Shown: one piece after another, positions 47,793 through 61,531 of the stretch | Layout of the letters: every line of letters begins with the position of its first letter | How positions within the stretch are numbered: the stretch's first letter is position 1 | Source: Pleurotus djamor | Lineage: Eukaryota; Basidiomycota; Agaricomycetes; Agaricales; Pleurotaceae | Length of the DNA: 64,000 nt | Direction of reading: 5' to 3' | Assembly: GCA_029747585.1 (NCBI GenBank) | Contig: JAPEVF010000068.1 | Location: 37,658 to 101,657, forward strand | Translations under genes and position numbers: made by a program | The notes under the pieces: model-generated | Told to the model about the DNA's origin: nothing | Database searches by the model: none | What the model saw: the letters and a program-made list of their open reading frames with translations, nothing else

Positions 47793-50000
47793 CTACTCAT
47801 TCCATCTGCAAATGGACGTGATCAGTCTGGGATCTTCGGTACGGCGAGGNACANCCCACTCACGCAACCAAGAACATGCACACGACACCAAATGCCATGG
47901 CCGCAAACTATATCAAGGATCAGCTTCCAGNAACCAAGATCCAGATCGGCGTTGCCGGCACACACCTCACGAAGGGCCTGCTTTCCNCTCTTGCTCTCCT
48001 CCAGCAAACTAGCCAGGTCAGACGACCAGAAATAGAACGAGAATCACAGTTATGGGAAACAGCGGCATCATTAATCGACGAATAACGTCAGTTTTCGTTC
48101 TTCTGGGGGTTAAGACGAAACAACGTACGTTGGCANGACAGCAACTGCACCAATGTATAAGAAACCACCTGCNACGAAAGGGATAACCTGAGAACGAAGA
48201 GATGTTAGTCAAGATCCGCGAAGACTATCTCTCAGCCGCAGATAAGAACAAGACGAACTAGATCCGCTAGTAAAGCCGTAGTTCCTAGAAGNCCTGATGC
48301 TGTCTGGCGTACGCCAGCTGCCAGGTCAGTATCCTGTTCACCACCNTCCGAGGAAGCCGCATTATGGATAGCTATTCCTAGCAGAGTTCTAGCTTNGATA
48401 NGTTAGAGTCCATGGATAAGCTGTGGGAGNAAATGACCTCTTACCCAACCTACGGTCAGATCAATCATNATGATAAGTACAGCAATAACAGCACTTGGAC
48501 GGAATTACGCACGAATGCGCCAACGGCGGTGAGAAATTGTGATTGCATCGCTTGGCGCTTGGTAAAGCCGCTGCGTACGAGGATCGAGTAGTCCGCAATC
48601 TGAATAAGCNTGATGAGAACCAGTCGAATAAAGATAGGTCAAACNNATTGNGACNNACTTCATGGGGTATCTCGTGAGCAAAACANGCCANNGTAGTGGT
48701 AGCGCCGATCAAGGGNGANGAATAGAACGAAGCAGACATCCTGGATAGTCACTTGGTCAAATCACCCCATGTNACACATAAACATCNAGACTNACGCTAN
48801 ACCATCAGTGCTNNANCAAGCAAGCCAAGTTAGCCGTCAGGAACCGTGAATAAAACGAAGATTCGCCGNACATATTATGGACAAAGTCCCCGAACAAATT
48901 AAGATACGCGGATAATTTAGAAGGCCCTGACGAAGCTTTGCTCGAGTGCTCGTCTGACTTCTCGCCATCATCTTCATTTTCGCCTGTGTCCTTCTTGCTC
49001 CGGGAACGAAGTTCGCCGACATTCTCCGAGATTGAGACACCGGAGGCGGAGGAGTCGCCGTTACTTCGTNTATGGGAGTCCGATGGAGGCGAGTGAGAGT
49101 GGGAATGCGANNGNNNNTGGGAGTGGCCGGAGCCTTCATCCCCACTGCTAAGTACGCGTAGCGTCTTTTCCATGAAGAAGAATGAAGCGAAGCCTACGAA
49201 NATCCCCANGCTNAGGAAGGATGTAAGAGTAATATGAGCATTTCTTCCGACGNATTGAGGTACTGGACNNACCCAATGAGNATATTTCTCTTNTCTTCTA
49301 CCATGACGAAGTGGACGCCATCGTCCTGGTGTTCCCCCATGAATGAGTGTGGAACGAGGTGCAAGAACACGTCTGATAAGAGACCTCCTGTCTAGAAAGA
49401 AGTATGCATACATATGAGTAGGATGTCCGATATGACCATAATCTGNTGTCNCGTCAAACACCGTCGAGATNCTCCGGCNTTNAGATACANACAGATCATG
49501 TCGNGTATACGGTGGGTGCTCACAGCAAAGGCCGTCATGGTATTCAATGTATTTGGGTTGATTTGCGCTGGAATGAACGCAAGGATGAAATTTGGNACTC
49601 TNCANNNCNAGNTATNAGNNANNANTCNCTNCGANNTCGCNGNNATGCACTCACGANCTGATATANAACGTCCCAAGCAGCGCATTCCAGCCTGGTCCGA
49701 ATGGAAACANCCATGCAAAGACTTGGCGCATAATCGGCGAAGCTGCTTCCTCCAGCTCCTCCTTCAACNCGCTCAGCTTCTGTATTGNTTCGCATTCATA
49801 TATTTGANTTTGCTACATCCNNNNCNNATTATCAATNACANGAACTCCGTANNNANNANNCAAGNNNNNTGAAACTAAGCTCTTACCAAGACGCGTAACG
49901 GTTGGTCGTCTGGCTCGGTTATATGGGTGGACCGACCGACCGCAACGCCGGTTAGCACGACCGCGAGAATGAGCGGCAGCCAACGACGTGGAATCGACAT
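47793..50000 (-). CDS. ZIP-family metal transporter (YKE4/ZIP7/ZIP13-like)
   Basis: Zinc (or other divalent metal) transporter of an internal membrane. It starts MSIPRRWLPLILAVVLTGVAVG, a signal-like segment. Then PNFILAFIPAQI, a HxxxH-like segment GGLLSDVFLHLVPHSFMGEH, and GFASFFFMEKTLRVL. A cytosolic loop rich in HSHSH repeats followed by acidic/Ser sequence comes next, then LSAYLNLFGDFVHN, the LIV-1 signature CFAHEIPHE, and FTKRQAMQSQFLTAVGA, then IPFVAGGFLYIGAVAV and LLEESKSGKQALRE. The HNxxD and HEIPHE pairs form the metal path in this family. Many undetermined bases (47.7-49.9 kb) hide parts, so exons and the stop are approximate. Head-to-head with the HD-domain gene. Confidence 0.78.
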
Positions 50001-50192
50001 GACTGCGAATGAGAATGAATGAGAATGATGGCGACCTCGCAAGAAGTTGGACGTGTCGAGCGCCAGTGACGTATCGGTNGTTGCCGAAGACGCGAAACTC
50101 CTTTCGTCGACGTTTGTGACGCCCACGACTCCGTGGTTCGTGATGGGTGCACGCGACGCGACGAAAGTTTACTCGTTCCCCCATCGGCAAGC
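50001..50192. promoter_or_regulatory. 192-bp bidirectional promoter (ZIP / HD-domain gene)
   Basis: Start codons of two divergent genes are 192 bases apart. It is rich in CGACG/GACGT-like sequence, with no clear TATA box. One undetermined base lies inside. Confidence 0.55.
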
Positions 50193-51187
50193 ATGTATCC
50201 ATCGAAAAACGAGAAAATTGTTATCGACGAGGCGGAAAAGTTGATGGTCGAGACGATGGCGCGCTATGACCCTTCGCACGACGCGTACCATGGTGAGTAG
50301 GCTTGGATGGTCTCCAAATTGTNTNNANTGACGGCCTCGTGCTGTGTAGTTCAACGCGTTAGGAAGACGGCGCTGGTGCTAGCTGAATCGCTGGCAGTTG
50401 CGAAACCCGACCTGCTCGTTGTTGAGCTCGGTGAGTCCTAGGACTACATTTATCCCTAACCTCATNTTTACATTCATCAAGCTGCGTTATTACACGACGT
50501 CCTTGACAAGAAATACGTCAGCGCTGAGGAGGCATCAGACCCCTACAAATACTTTCTGCCGTTCTTTCAACGCACTCTTTCGTTGCAAAACGATGATACC
50601 ACTACNATCGATCTGGTAGCTGATGGACGAGCCCGACAAATTGCGAAGATCGTCGACAATATATCGTGGAAGACGGAGAAGAAATTACGGGAAGCTGGCC
50701 AACTCACAGAGTGGCACAGAGAATGTGTGGAATTGCATTGTGTTCAGGACGCAGACAGACTTGATGCTATCGGTGCCTTTGGTTTGTCCTCCAATCATCA
50801 TGGTGAAACGGCTACAGAACTCACCAGTATGCCGGTTTAGGTGTCTTAAGATGCGCTGCGTATTCAGCGGTCACCAATCAGTAGGTTCTCGTCTGTTCAT
50901 CTCTGAGCGCATGTGCCAACACGCCCGGGTTTAGTGCCCTTTATACGCCCTCTGGCGACCCAGGAGAAGAGACCTCTGCCATCCAGCACTTCCATGACAA
51001 ACTCCTTCACATCTCAGCTCAGCTCAAGACTGAACCTGGTAAAAAGATGGGTGCAAAACGTCATGAGATGGTAATCCAGCTTTTTCCAGCGTCGAGGCCA
51101 GCGATTTACAATGCTTCTTCTTAGTTGAAACAGTTCCTCGCGGCGGTTAAAGATGAAGCCTCCAGCTCGGCCAGCAGTTTCGCCTAG
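50193..51187 (+). CDS. HD-domain metal-dependent phosphohydrolase
   Basis: HD-superfamily hydrolase of the bacterial YedJ/YpgQ type, relatives of which act on nucleotides. Protein: MYPSKNEKIVIDEAEKLM, DAYHVQRVRKTALVLAE (first metal His), ELAALLHDVLDKKYV (the HD pair), ARQIAKIVDNISWKTEKKL, and LHCVQDADRLDAIGAFG (last metal Asp). Then LRCAAYSAVTNQ, SAIQHFHDKLLHISAQLKTEPGKKMGAKRH, and KQFLAAVKDEASSSASSFA at the end. Four or more introns. Length of about 245 residues is usual. Substrate cannot be told from sequence. Divergent from the ZIP transporter. Confidence 0.87.
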
Positions 51188-51592
51188 ATACATGTACTTC
51201 CGTAGAGACGACTTGGAATCACACGCCGCTGGTCTCATCGATGGAAATAAGCACTGACAAGCTCGCCTATATCATGCACGTTCGGTGACGTCGCCTACCT
51301 TTAGCCCAAATGACCGCGGAATGCCTCCCAGAGAGCACTTGAAGTGTCCCCGAACTCGAACGGACTCTTGACCAAAGATTCAGCCTACTAACCCATCTTG
51401 CCTCACAGGCCGCACACTATACTCCAGAGTCATCGCGGTCGCGAATCAACCTCTTTTGCAGCATGTTTTGCTTCCGCCCCTCTTCTACGTGATCTGAATC
51501 AAGTGCAGAAACAGCGTATGTTCATATGACTTGCACATCGCTGCTATAAAGCCAACCCCGCCCCCAAAATATCTCCTCAACGTCTTTCAAAG
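51188..51592. other. promoter stretch of phosphatase 3
   Basis: About 400 bases between the HD-domain stop and phosphatase 3. It includes TATAAAG at 51545-51551, 42 bases before the start codon. No gene seen. Confidence 0.5.
51545..51551 (+). promoter_or_regulatory. TATA box of histidine acid phosphatase 3
   Basis: TATAAAG 42 bases before the ATG, a common distance for strongly regulated secreted-enzyme genes in fungi. Confidence 0.5.
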
Positions 51593-53353
51593 ATGCTCCC
51601 CCACTCCCTGTTCATCTTGCTGTCGCTTCTTTCTGTTTCTACTTCTGCTAAAAGCTCGGTGGATCTCGCTCGCCTCAACAGACTGGGAGCCCTTTCACCA
51701 TACCACAAAGCACCTTCTCCAGAGGGTGTGGAAGCAACACTACCTTCGGATTGTAATGTCGATCAGGTTATGTATGTGAGTACCAAATCACCGTTTTAGT
51801 ATCCTTCCTACGTAATATGCTCTCGACGATTCTGACGAACGCCCTACTCTAGTTGAGCCGTCATGGAAGTCGATATCCTTCGCATGAAGCCCATCTTCTT
51901 CGAGATATGTCCGCTGCTGTGGCGAGAGCGAGCGAATATATCGCCAAGGCAGACTTACCAGAGGAATTGATGTTCCTCAAGGAGGGTTATGTATCGGATT
52001 TGGGAGAGGAGAGTCTTGTCGAGATGGGGAGACAGCAGCTATTCAAGCATGGTCAAGAGTATGTCGGCAAATATCTCAGAGACGGATATTCCTCATCAAT
52101 GCCGTTTCGGTTTTAGGTTTAGGAAGAAGTATTCGGACTATACCTTTGATAAGCTGACATGTTCGAACGTTTCACGGGTGCGTACTTGAATCTCCTGTAT
52201 TTCATACCAGACTCAATTACTGAAGTGCTATCCTCGAAACACAGGTCATCGAATCGGCCGACCACTTCGGTCGAGGATACTTCGAAATTGAGAGGACCCC
52301 ATCCAGTCTGATTTCGACCATACCCGTTGACCCCTCTACTCCCTCTCGCGTAACACCATGGCCAGCGTGCCGTGATCATAATCACGATGCCTCGGACAAC
52401 GTTAGTCCCAGACCAACTCATACCATGTCTCCAGTATAGCTTATCTACTTGGACAGGCGACGGAAGAGTGGGGAAGTGTCTACCTCCCACCAATTGCCAA
52501 ACGGCTGAATGCCTTGGTTCCTGGGCTTAACTTCACGTCAGCAAACGCACTCGGTGCGCTCGGTGCTTGTGGATACGACTACGCTGCCCACGAAGATTCG
52601 CCTTGGTGCAATGTTTTCACGGACGATGAAATTGACCAATACGAGTAAATGCGATTCATTAAAACCGCTCCGACCAGTGCCAGCCACTGACTTTCTACTA
52701 GGTATGACATCGACCTACTCATGAGCTCCAGCTGGGGATCTCGTCTACCGAAGAACATGGGAGCCGTCATGGGTTCGCTTTATGTCAACACGTTGATTGA
52801 CCGGTAAGGACTACACTCTTGTTATGAATGTTTTTCGCTGATTTGCCTGGCAGTTTCTCGAAGAACGATACTAAAGTCGCCTTCGTTGAATTCGGCCATG
52901 ACGTCACAATATCCTTGACTCTCACAGCTCTGGGTTTGACCAAGTAAGCTTAAGCCCCTTGGTCTGAGATGTCATTGCTGACGGATTTTCCAAAGGGACG
53001 TTCCACCAGTGTCGACTACATCCATGACCCCAAACCGTAAATACCGAGGCTCTAACCAAACACCTTTCGCTGCTCAAATGGTGTTCGAGAAGTTCACCTG
53101 CTCTTATTCGTATGTTCCACTTGTTAACACCATTTCACTCGTTCACATCGGCTCACCAATCAGATCCGACGGCCCCCAAATTCGACTTACTTTGAACGAA
53201 GCGCCCTTCCCTCTCACGATGTGCGAGGATGGTCTGACCGATGCTCGGTATGGGTCGTGTTCCTTCGACAACTTCGTGAAGGCCAACGACTTCGTGACTT
53301 CGGTTATTTATGGTGGCAAAGTTTGGGAGGACGCGTGTGGGCCAGTAGCGTAG
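51593..53353 (+). CDS. secreted histidine acid phosphatase 3 (phytase/MINPP-like)
   Basis: Third paralogue. The signal peptide is MLPHSLFILLSLLSVSTSA. Catalytic SRHGSRYP arises across an intron after QVMY, and the distal motif is VEFGHDVTIS. Landmarks: GALSPYHKAPSPEGVEATLPSDC, LKEGYVSDLGEESLVEMGRQQLFKHG, VIESADHFGRGYF, DYAAHEDSPWCNVF, NMGAVMGSLYVNTLIDRF, PQIRLTLNEAPFPL and CEDGLTDARYGSCSFDNFVKAN; it ends DACGPVA. Introns fall at the same protein positions as in paralogue 1 where I compared them (after VMY, before FRK, after the ERF/DRF serine), which supports duplication. Next gene MetAP2 is convergent, 91 bases away. Confidence 0.88.
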
Positions 53354-53444
53354 CTTGGATACGGTTCATGCAGATAAAGGACGTAGAATCCATTAACATT
53401 AATCAAGCATGCGAAACATGGGTAGATCAACGAAGAGGAGCGAA

Positions 53445-55210
<1,766 letters not shown>

Positions 55211-55376
55211 TAATGAATCGATGGTTATTTGACGTCAACGTTGAGTGGAAGTTGTGAAATTTAAAAGTACAGGCGTGAGCTCTTGATTGTGGGGGACAAG
55301 TTATTGTAAGCGCCGGCCGGGCACAGAATACAATCTATTGTCGGACAGCGATCTTATCTACCAGTGAGTAGTGCGA

Positions 55377-58145
55377 CTACAAGCTGATACCGAGCTCCTC
55401 TGCAATGATGGTCGCGGCCTTCTCTCCGATACCCAATGCGGTATTGTAAGTATTAGCAGATACGTTACTGGGACAGATGGACAACTGCAAGTTGCTTGGT
55501 CAGTAAAATGTGAAGCCGAAAGAGAGAATTGAACAAACGTCTAAAGTAGTGTATAGAGCAGTTATGTTGATCATTGAAACGAGGACCCCGAACGAAGAAG
55601 AGCACGCACCAGCAACTTTGAGGTTTTGGACGCCATAGACGTTAAGCCTTGCATCGACGACCCCGCCTTGCTCTCGAGGCTTCATGGCACATGTCCCCAT
55701 CTACTTGGGTGGGAAAGGGGTGAACGTGAGGTACAAGAGCTAGAAGAATCTTACCGAGTGCCAGGTCGTTTGCACTGAAACGGAGCACCGTGAGTAAGAT
55801 GGAATCACCAAGCAAGAGGAAGGTTACCCTTTTCACGGATGAAGCAGTTAATTGCTTCGTCATCTTGTTCTGTGTACTTGATATCCGGAGCTGAAATGGG
55901 GACTGGGCCACTCCTTTCTTGGCAAGCAGCTTCGCTCTCGGGAGGAAAGCGTGGATGCCCCAGTGCAAGTTCACCACGATAGATTGACATTCGGCGCACA
56001 AGTTCCCTCATCCGTTTGTAACCCCACCTCAATATGTCGAGATCGGCGGGACTGTTTCTGATGCTTAGAAAATATCAAGTCACGAAGTTGGGGCCACATA
56101 CTGAGTTAAGTAACCTGGCTCAAAGTGTACGCCTTTCGTAGGATCGTTGCTTGATGTGATGTAAAGTCTCCCTCGGGAAAGGGGATAATTCTAGGAGACG
56201 GCGGTGAGGACGTTTCGGTCAATGGATGGTTAACACTTACCGTGAAAGCAAACGGAGTGACGTAACATCGCCTGGGAACTGTGTCCGCACCAACATAACT
56301 ACCGTATAGCGTGGGCACTTCAGTTCGAATACGATGAAAGCATTGCTTACCCGTCGAAAAGACCGCAACATAGGGCTGCTTTGTCGGTTGTGTTCTCAGA
56401 CAAGGTTTCCCATGCTTGCGCGAAGTTCGTGCCAATGTCTTCCAACTCAGCATCAGTTGGGCTTAATTTCACGGCAACATCTATGCCGCTGTCCAGCAAA
56501 AGTCAGTAAAGGTGCAACATGAAGGATGCAAGAAATTTCGCACTTGGTAGCCACTATTCCGTCACCGCTACGACTCCATTGATCGAAGTGTTCTAAATTT
56601 ATATATGATCCAAGTTAGTGAAATCAAACGTTGTGATATTGATTGATAGTACTTCTGAGATCAGCTTCTGAGTCATGGACAAAGATGTCCACGGTAAGAG
56701 TATCGTCCGCGATGAAGTATGGCGCCAAGGCCATATTATGGTCTATCCGAGGTGAATCGTTTACAAGATATGACATCAAGATGCGCAACACCTTGCTCAC
56801 CTTGATAGTTCTCCCCGACACCGGGAAGATCGACCTTCGACTGGATGCTAAGTTTCTCAAGCAGATGTGTGGCGCCAATACCAGATCGCTGCAATATACT
56901 AGGCGAACCAAAAGCGCCCCCAGATACGACAACTAGCTGGCTCGCGAAAACTTGCTTCACCCCCTCCAGTCCATCTTTGTATTCCACTCCGATTGCCACA
57001 TCGTCCCTAAATGACAACTTAAGTAAATTTGATCATCTTATCGCGAATATCACGACTAACTTGAAGAGTATTTTGATTACGGGTGCGTCGACGACAATTG
57101 TGAGGTTATGATCAGCTTCCAAATTGTAGACGTAATGATGTGCAGCATCGGAGCGCTTTCCAGTCTTTGGGTTGATATATCTATGGAGGGCGGGAACCAG
57201 TTCGTGTCAGCAATGTAGAGGGAAACAAACTACGACTAGCGACTGACTTGGCCCAGCGCTAGATTCAATAGGTAAGTGACATGCAATATCACCAAGCTTT
57301 GAGAGGGGACGCACCGCGTAAGCGTCGACCGTCTTGAAGTCACCCGCATCCTCAGTCACTCGTCGCTTTGTATCGTAGGCTGCTGCCGCTTCTAAAAAGG
57401 ATTTGCCAGAATCCAAAAAGTACCCTCCGTAAGATACTGAAATGGGACCAGAGTGCCCATGAGAGTTTGGATCTCCGTTCCCATAATAACTCTCAGCCTA
57501 TTGAGGGGATTCACAACGGTCATTAAAATCCTAGATCGATGGCAGAAAGAGAAATCAAACCTTGTTCAGGAGAGGTAGAAGGGTCTTGGCACCCCACCCT
57601 GAATTTCCATAGACGTTTTCCCAATCATCATAGTCAGACGCTGCTGCGCGTGTGTACATTAAGACTATAGGCCGGATTAGCAGAGCGATATGGTTGAATT
57701 GATGTGACTTCACAATTGACACTAGATCCACCACCTACGCACCGACCACACGGTACGATGACAGAACGACCCGCTAGGGCATCACTTTTCTCAGATACGT
57801 TAAAGGTGACCACTTTGTTGGATGGGTCGAGAAAGGTCCTATTGAATACAGGTGCGGTGTGGTTCTGCACGCCTCGGGTATGGGGTCCTTGCTCGATGAG
57901 CTGATAAGATAAGATTCACAAAGATGGAACAGAGATCAAGTTGATCAACCGATGCGCACCAATATTCGAAGTTTGGGGTTCGCGGCAGCAAGACGACCAG
58001 CAGTGACACAAGCGGTGGTTCCACCTGATGATGTAGGACGATTGATCAACATCCGATACCAGTACCAGAGGTGGATGCTCAAGCGATCAGCTCAGCCTGA
58101 AGTGCAAAGGTACTTACCTCCAGCAAAGATGATGTCGTAGTCCAT
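55377..58145 (-). CDS. GMC oxidoreductase, alcohol oxidase-like (AA3_3 type), copy 1
   Basis: FAD-dependent alcohol oxidase relative that would oxidise small alcohols and make H2O2. It starts MDYDIIFAGG and continues after an intron as GTTACVTAGRLAAANPKL, the FAD-binding fold. Then LIEQGPHTRGVQNHTAP, VPCGRCVGGGSSVN (FAD-binding signature), FLDSGKSFLEAAAAYD, LVVVSGGAFGSPSILQRSGIG (GMC signature 2), LPGVGENYQDHN, and RMSIYRGELALGHPRFPPES. The C-terminal catalytic block TTWHSMGTCAMKPREQGG then VVDARLNVYGVQNLKVADLSICPSN carries the active-site His in WHS. It ends AEELGISL. There is no signal peptide, as in methanol-oxidase-like enzymes. Many introns. Copy 2 lies directly upstream in the same orientation. 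Confidence 0.9.
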
Positions 58146-58621
58146 AGTCAGTGACGGTTGATGTTGTTGAGATCAGAGTGGGGAGAGTTTGACTGGAGCA
58201 GCGTCGATTGGAGCATAATATAGTATGGGTATACGGGGCAAACGCGTGATTCGGACGTGACAGGAGCTGTTACACTCAACTTGCTCTTAATAACGCTCGA
58301 GAAGCGAAAAGCTTAGCGAGGTCCAGAGCAAAATTGACACTCGAAGAGAGCCTTGAGGCCACCAGTTTGAATTAAGACCGAGAAACCGAGCCTGAGCGAT
58401 GAGTAGAGCGCTGAGCGCCGAGCATGGGCGTGCCAGCCACGCTGGAATGAACCTTGACGGTTGGCGGTGTCAATGACATACTTCAAGGCCCTCATCTAGA
58501 ACACAGGTCCCTCGATATTCATGTCAACTTCTCGGAAGATCCGAAGGGATTCTCATTGGTAGCCCAGCTACCTATCTTTGTAAATCAATGGATCAGTGGT
58601 TACTGGTCCTCGGACATACGA
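58146..58621. other. promoter of alcohol oxidase copy 1 and 3' end of copy 2
   Basis: About 480 bases between the tandem GMC genes. It holds TTCGGACGTG at 58250-58259, also present upstream of copy 2, and two CGTGA words at 58245 and 58256. No gene is supported. Confidence 0.5.
58250..58259. promoter_or_regulatory. decamer shared by both alcohol oxidase promoters (copy 1)
   Basis: TTCGGACGTG lies 105 bases before the copy 1 start. The identical decamer occurs at a similar distance before copy 2. It overlaps the second of two CGTGA words. Confidence 0.45.
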
Positions 58622-61402
58622 CTACAAGTTGATGCCGAGCTCCTCTGCTATGATGGTTGCAGCCTTCTCTCCGACACCCAATGCAGTGTTGAAGGTGTTT
58701 GCGGATACGTTGCTTGGACAGATGGACAACTGCAAATTACCGGTTTAGTGATGGGAGGAGCTCAAAGATGGAAACGAACGTACATCTAAAATATCGGACA
58801 ACAGTACTGTTTGAACACATATATCCCAAACGCGGACAAAAGTTAAACGCACCAGCGACTTTCAGATTGTGCACACCATAGACGTTGAGCCGTGCGTCAA
58901 CGACCCCACCTTGCTCTCGAGGCTTCATTGCACACGTTCCCATCTATTCGTGACAAGGTAAAGGGCAAATCAGAATGATTGAGGGAGCCTTACTGAGTGC
59001 CAAGTCGTTTGCACTGAAAAAAAAGAACGTAAGTGGGAGGAAGGTGCGAGGAAGCAGGGAGGAAACGAACCCTTTTCACGTATGAAACAATCAATAGTCT
59101 CGTCATCTTGTTGCGTATACTTGATATCGGGGGCTGAGATGGGTACTGGACCGCTTCTTTCTTGGCATACGGCATCGCTCTCAGGTGGAAACTTTGGATG
59201 TCCCAGAGCAAGTTCGCCGCGATAAATGGACATTCTACGCGTAACTTCCCTCATCCGCTTGTAGGCCCATCTCAATATCTCGAGGTCAGCGGGCCTATTC
59301 TTTGTAAGTGACGTGGCTGATGGCCAGCAACAGAAAAATGAACGCGTACTCATTCAAATAACCTGGCTCGAAGTGTACACCCTTTGTAGGATCATCGGTC
59401 GATGTGATATATAACCTTCCTCTAGAGAGAGGATAGTTCTTCGAAATATGAAGGGTGATAATCGATATACTCGCTCATGTGGGTGACACTTACCGTAAAT
59501 GCAAAGGGGGTGATGTAGCCTCTTGGTGGAACCACATCCAGGCCGACATACCTATCACACATAGCGGTGAGATAAGACGATGCGAAAAACATCGGAAGGC
59601 CCTCGTTTACCCATCAAAGATACTACAGCACAAAGCGGACTTGTCGGCTTTGCTCATGGCTGGGGATTCCCATGCTTTCGCGAAGTTGGGGCCTATCTCT
59701 TTCACTTCAGTTGCTGTTGGCCGTAATTTCATGCCTGCATCGATACCACTTGACAAGACAGATCAAAATCAGTCCAACATAAGGGTGCAATAAATTGCGT
59801 ACTTGCTAGCCACCATTCCGTCGCCGTTGCTATCCCATTGATCAAAGAGGTCTGCAATTCACAGAGGATCGAGTCAGTGAGATGAATGCTTTTGACAAAG
59901 GAGACTGATCATGAGCACTTTTGATATCAGCTTCTGAGCCCTGAGCAAAGATATCCATGGTTTCAACGTCGTCTGCAGCGAAATAAGGCGCCAAGACCAT
60001 GTTGTGATCTGTCCAAAGGGATTTACAATGTATTGGGAGCGCTGGACAATGACTTACTTACCTTGATAATTCTCTCCCACACCGGGGAGATCGACTTTTA
60101 GCCGGATATTGAGGTTCTCGAGGAGAGCTCGGGCACCGATGCCAGATCGCTGTAATATGCTGGGCGAACCAAACGCGCCGCCAGATAGAACAACGAGCTT
60201 GCTTGCGAACACCTGCTTCACCCCTTCCACTTCATCCTTGTACTCCAAGCCAATGGCAACTTTGTCCCTGGAGCGAGTTTAGTGAATGCATTGTCGTATG
60301 ACTTGAAACGCGACGAACTTGAACAGTACTTTGACCACCACGGCATTGTCGATGATTTTGAGGTTATGATCAGCTTCCAGGTTGTAGACGTACTGGTTAG
60401 CTGGATCAGATCGCTTCCCCGTATTGGGGTGGATGTATCTGTGTAGGGCAGGGAACGACTAGTATGAGCTGTGCGAGGGGATATGGGCTGTGAACTAGCG
60501 ACTGACTTGGCCCAACGCTGAAGGAAATGGTTCGGTGATATTCAAGGCGATCAAGTGGGAGGAAACGCACTGCGTAAGAGTTCACTGTCTTGAAATCGTT
60601 CGCGTCCTCAGCCACTTCTCGCTGGGTATCGTAGGCTGCTCCCGCTGCTAAGAACGACTTCCCAGAATCCAGAAAGTGTCCGCCGTAAGATATTGAGATG
60701 GGACCCGAGTGCCCATGAGAGCTCGGATCTCCATTCCCGTAGTAACTTTCTGCCTACAGGGTTCACATACCACGATCATTGACATTTTCAAACGACCGGT
60801 AAGCAGGAAGTCAAACCTTGTTGAGGAGAGGGAGAAAGTCCTTGGAGCCCCACCCGGCGTTCCCGTGGACGGTTTCCCAGTCATCATAGTCAGTCGCTGC
60901 TGCGCGTGTGTACATCATAACTGAAAGCCGTATTAGCTGCGCCATATGACTGAATTGGTGTGACTTCACAGTTAACACTAGATCCGCCGCCTACACACCG
61001 ACCTGACGGTACAACGACAGATCGACCCGACAAGGCATCGCTTTTCTCAGATACGTTGAAGGTGACCACATTACTGGATGGTGTCAATAGGGTTCTGCTT
61101 AAGACCGGTGCGGTGTGATTCTGTAGGCCTCTAGTATGGGGTCCTTGCTCGACGAGCTGGTCATGTGAGCGTTGCAATTACAAAAGGATCAGACCGGAAT
61201 CCAAAGTGACATACCAGTATTCGAAGATTGGGTTCCGCTGCAGCAAGTCGACCGGCGGTCACACACGCCGTGGTCCCACCTGAGGCACAATGAATGATCA
61301 GGATACGAGAAAAGGGCGGAAGGTGAGTTCCGGATATCCAAAATACTCACCTCCAGCAAAAATGACATCGTAGTCTGGGCGGGGTAGAGTCTCAGTGTCC
61401 AT
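58622..61402 (-). CDS. GMC oxidoreductase, alcohol oxidase-like (AA3_3 type), copy 2
   Basis: Tandem paralogue of copy 1, with the same block order and intron pattern. It starts MDTETLPRPDYDVIFAGG, seven residues longer than copy 1. Landmarks: EQGPHTRGLQNHTAPVLSRT, LSGRSVVVPSGRCVGGGSSVN, YESYYGNG-type exon reading AESYYGNGDPSSHGHSGP, LVVLSGGAFGSPSILQRSGIG, LPGVGENYQ, RMSIYRGELALGHPKFPPES, and QTTWHSVRL/HSMGTCAMKPREQGG with the catalytic His. The end is GEKAATIIAEELGINL. Changes from copy 1 are scattered and mostly conservative, and no break is visible, so both copies look functional. It shares its upstream region with the divergent GH10 gene. Confidence 0.88.
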
Positions 61403-61433
61403 AGTTTTTGAAGCCTGGGTCAGTAGGTAGTCC

Positions 61434-61460
61434 TGGTGGTGGTGGTGGTGGTGGTGGTGG
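61434..61460. repeat. (TGG)9 microsatellite
   Basis: Nine perfect TGG units (CCA on the coding strand of alcohol oxidase copy 2), 32-58 bases before that gene's start codon, so probably in its 5' untranslated leader or core promoter. Confidence 0.9.
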
Positions 61461-61531
61461 AGGTCAGAGCAAGCAGCGTTTAATGGACAAAAATGGACGG
61501 CATGTTTGAATCGTGGATGCAAAATCGTAAT

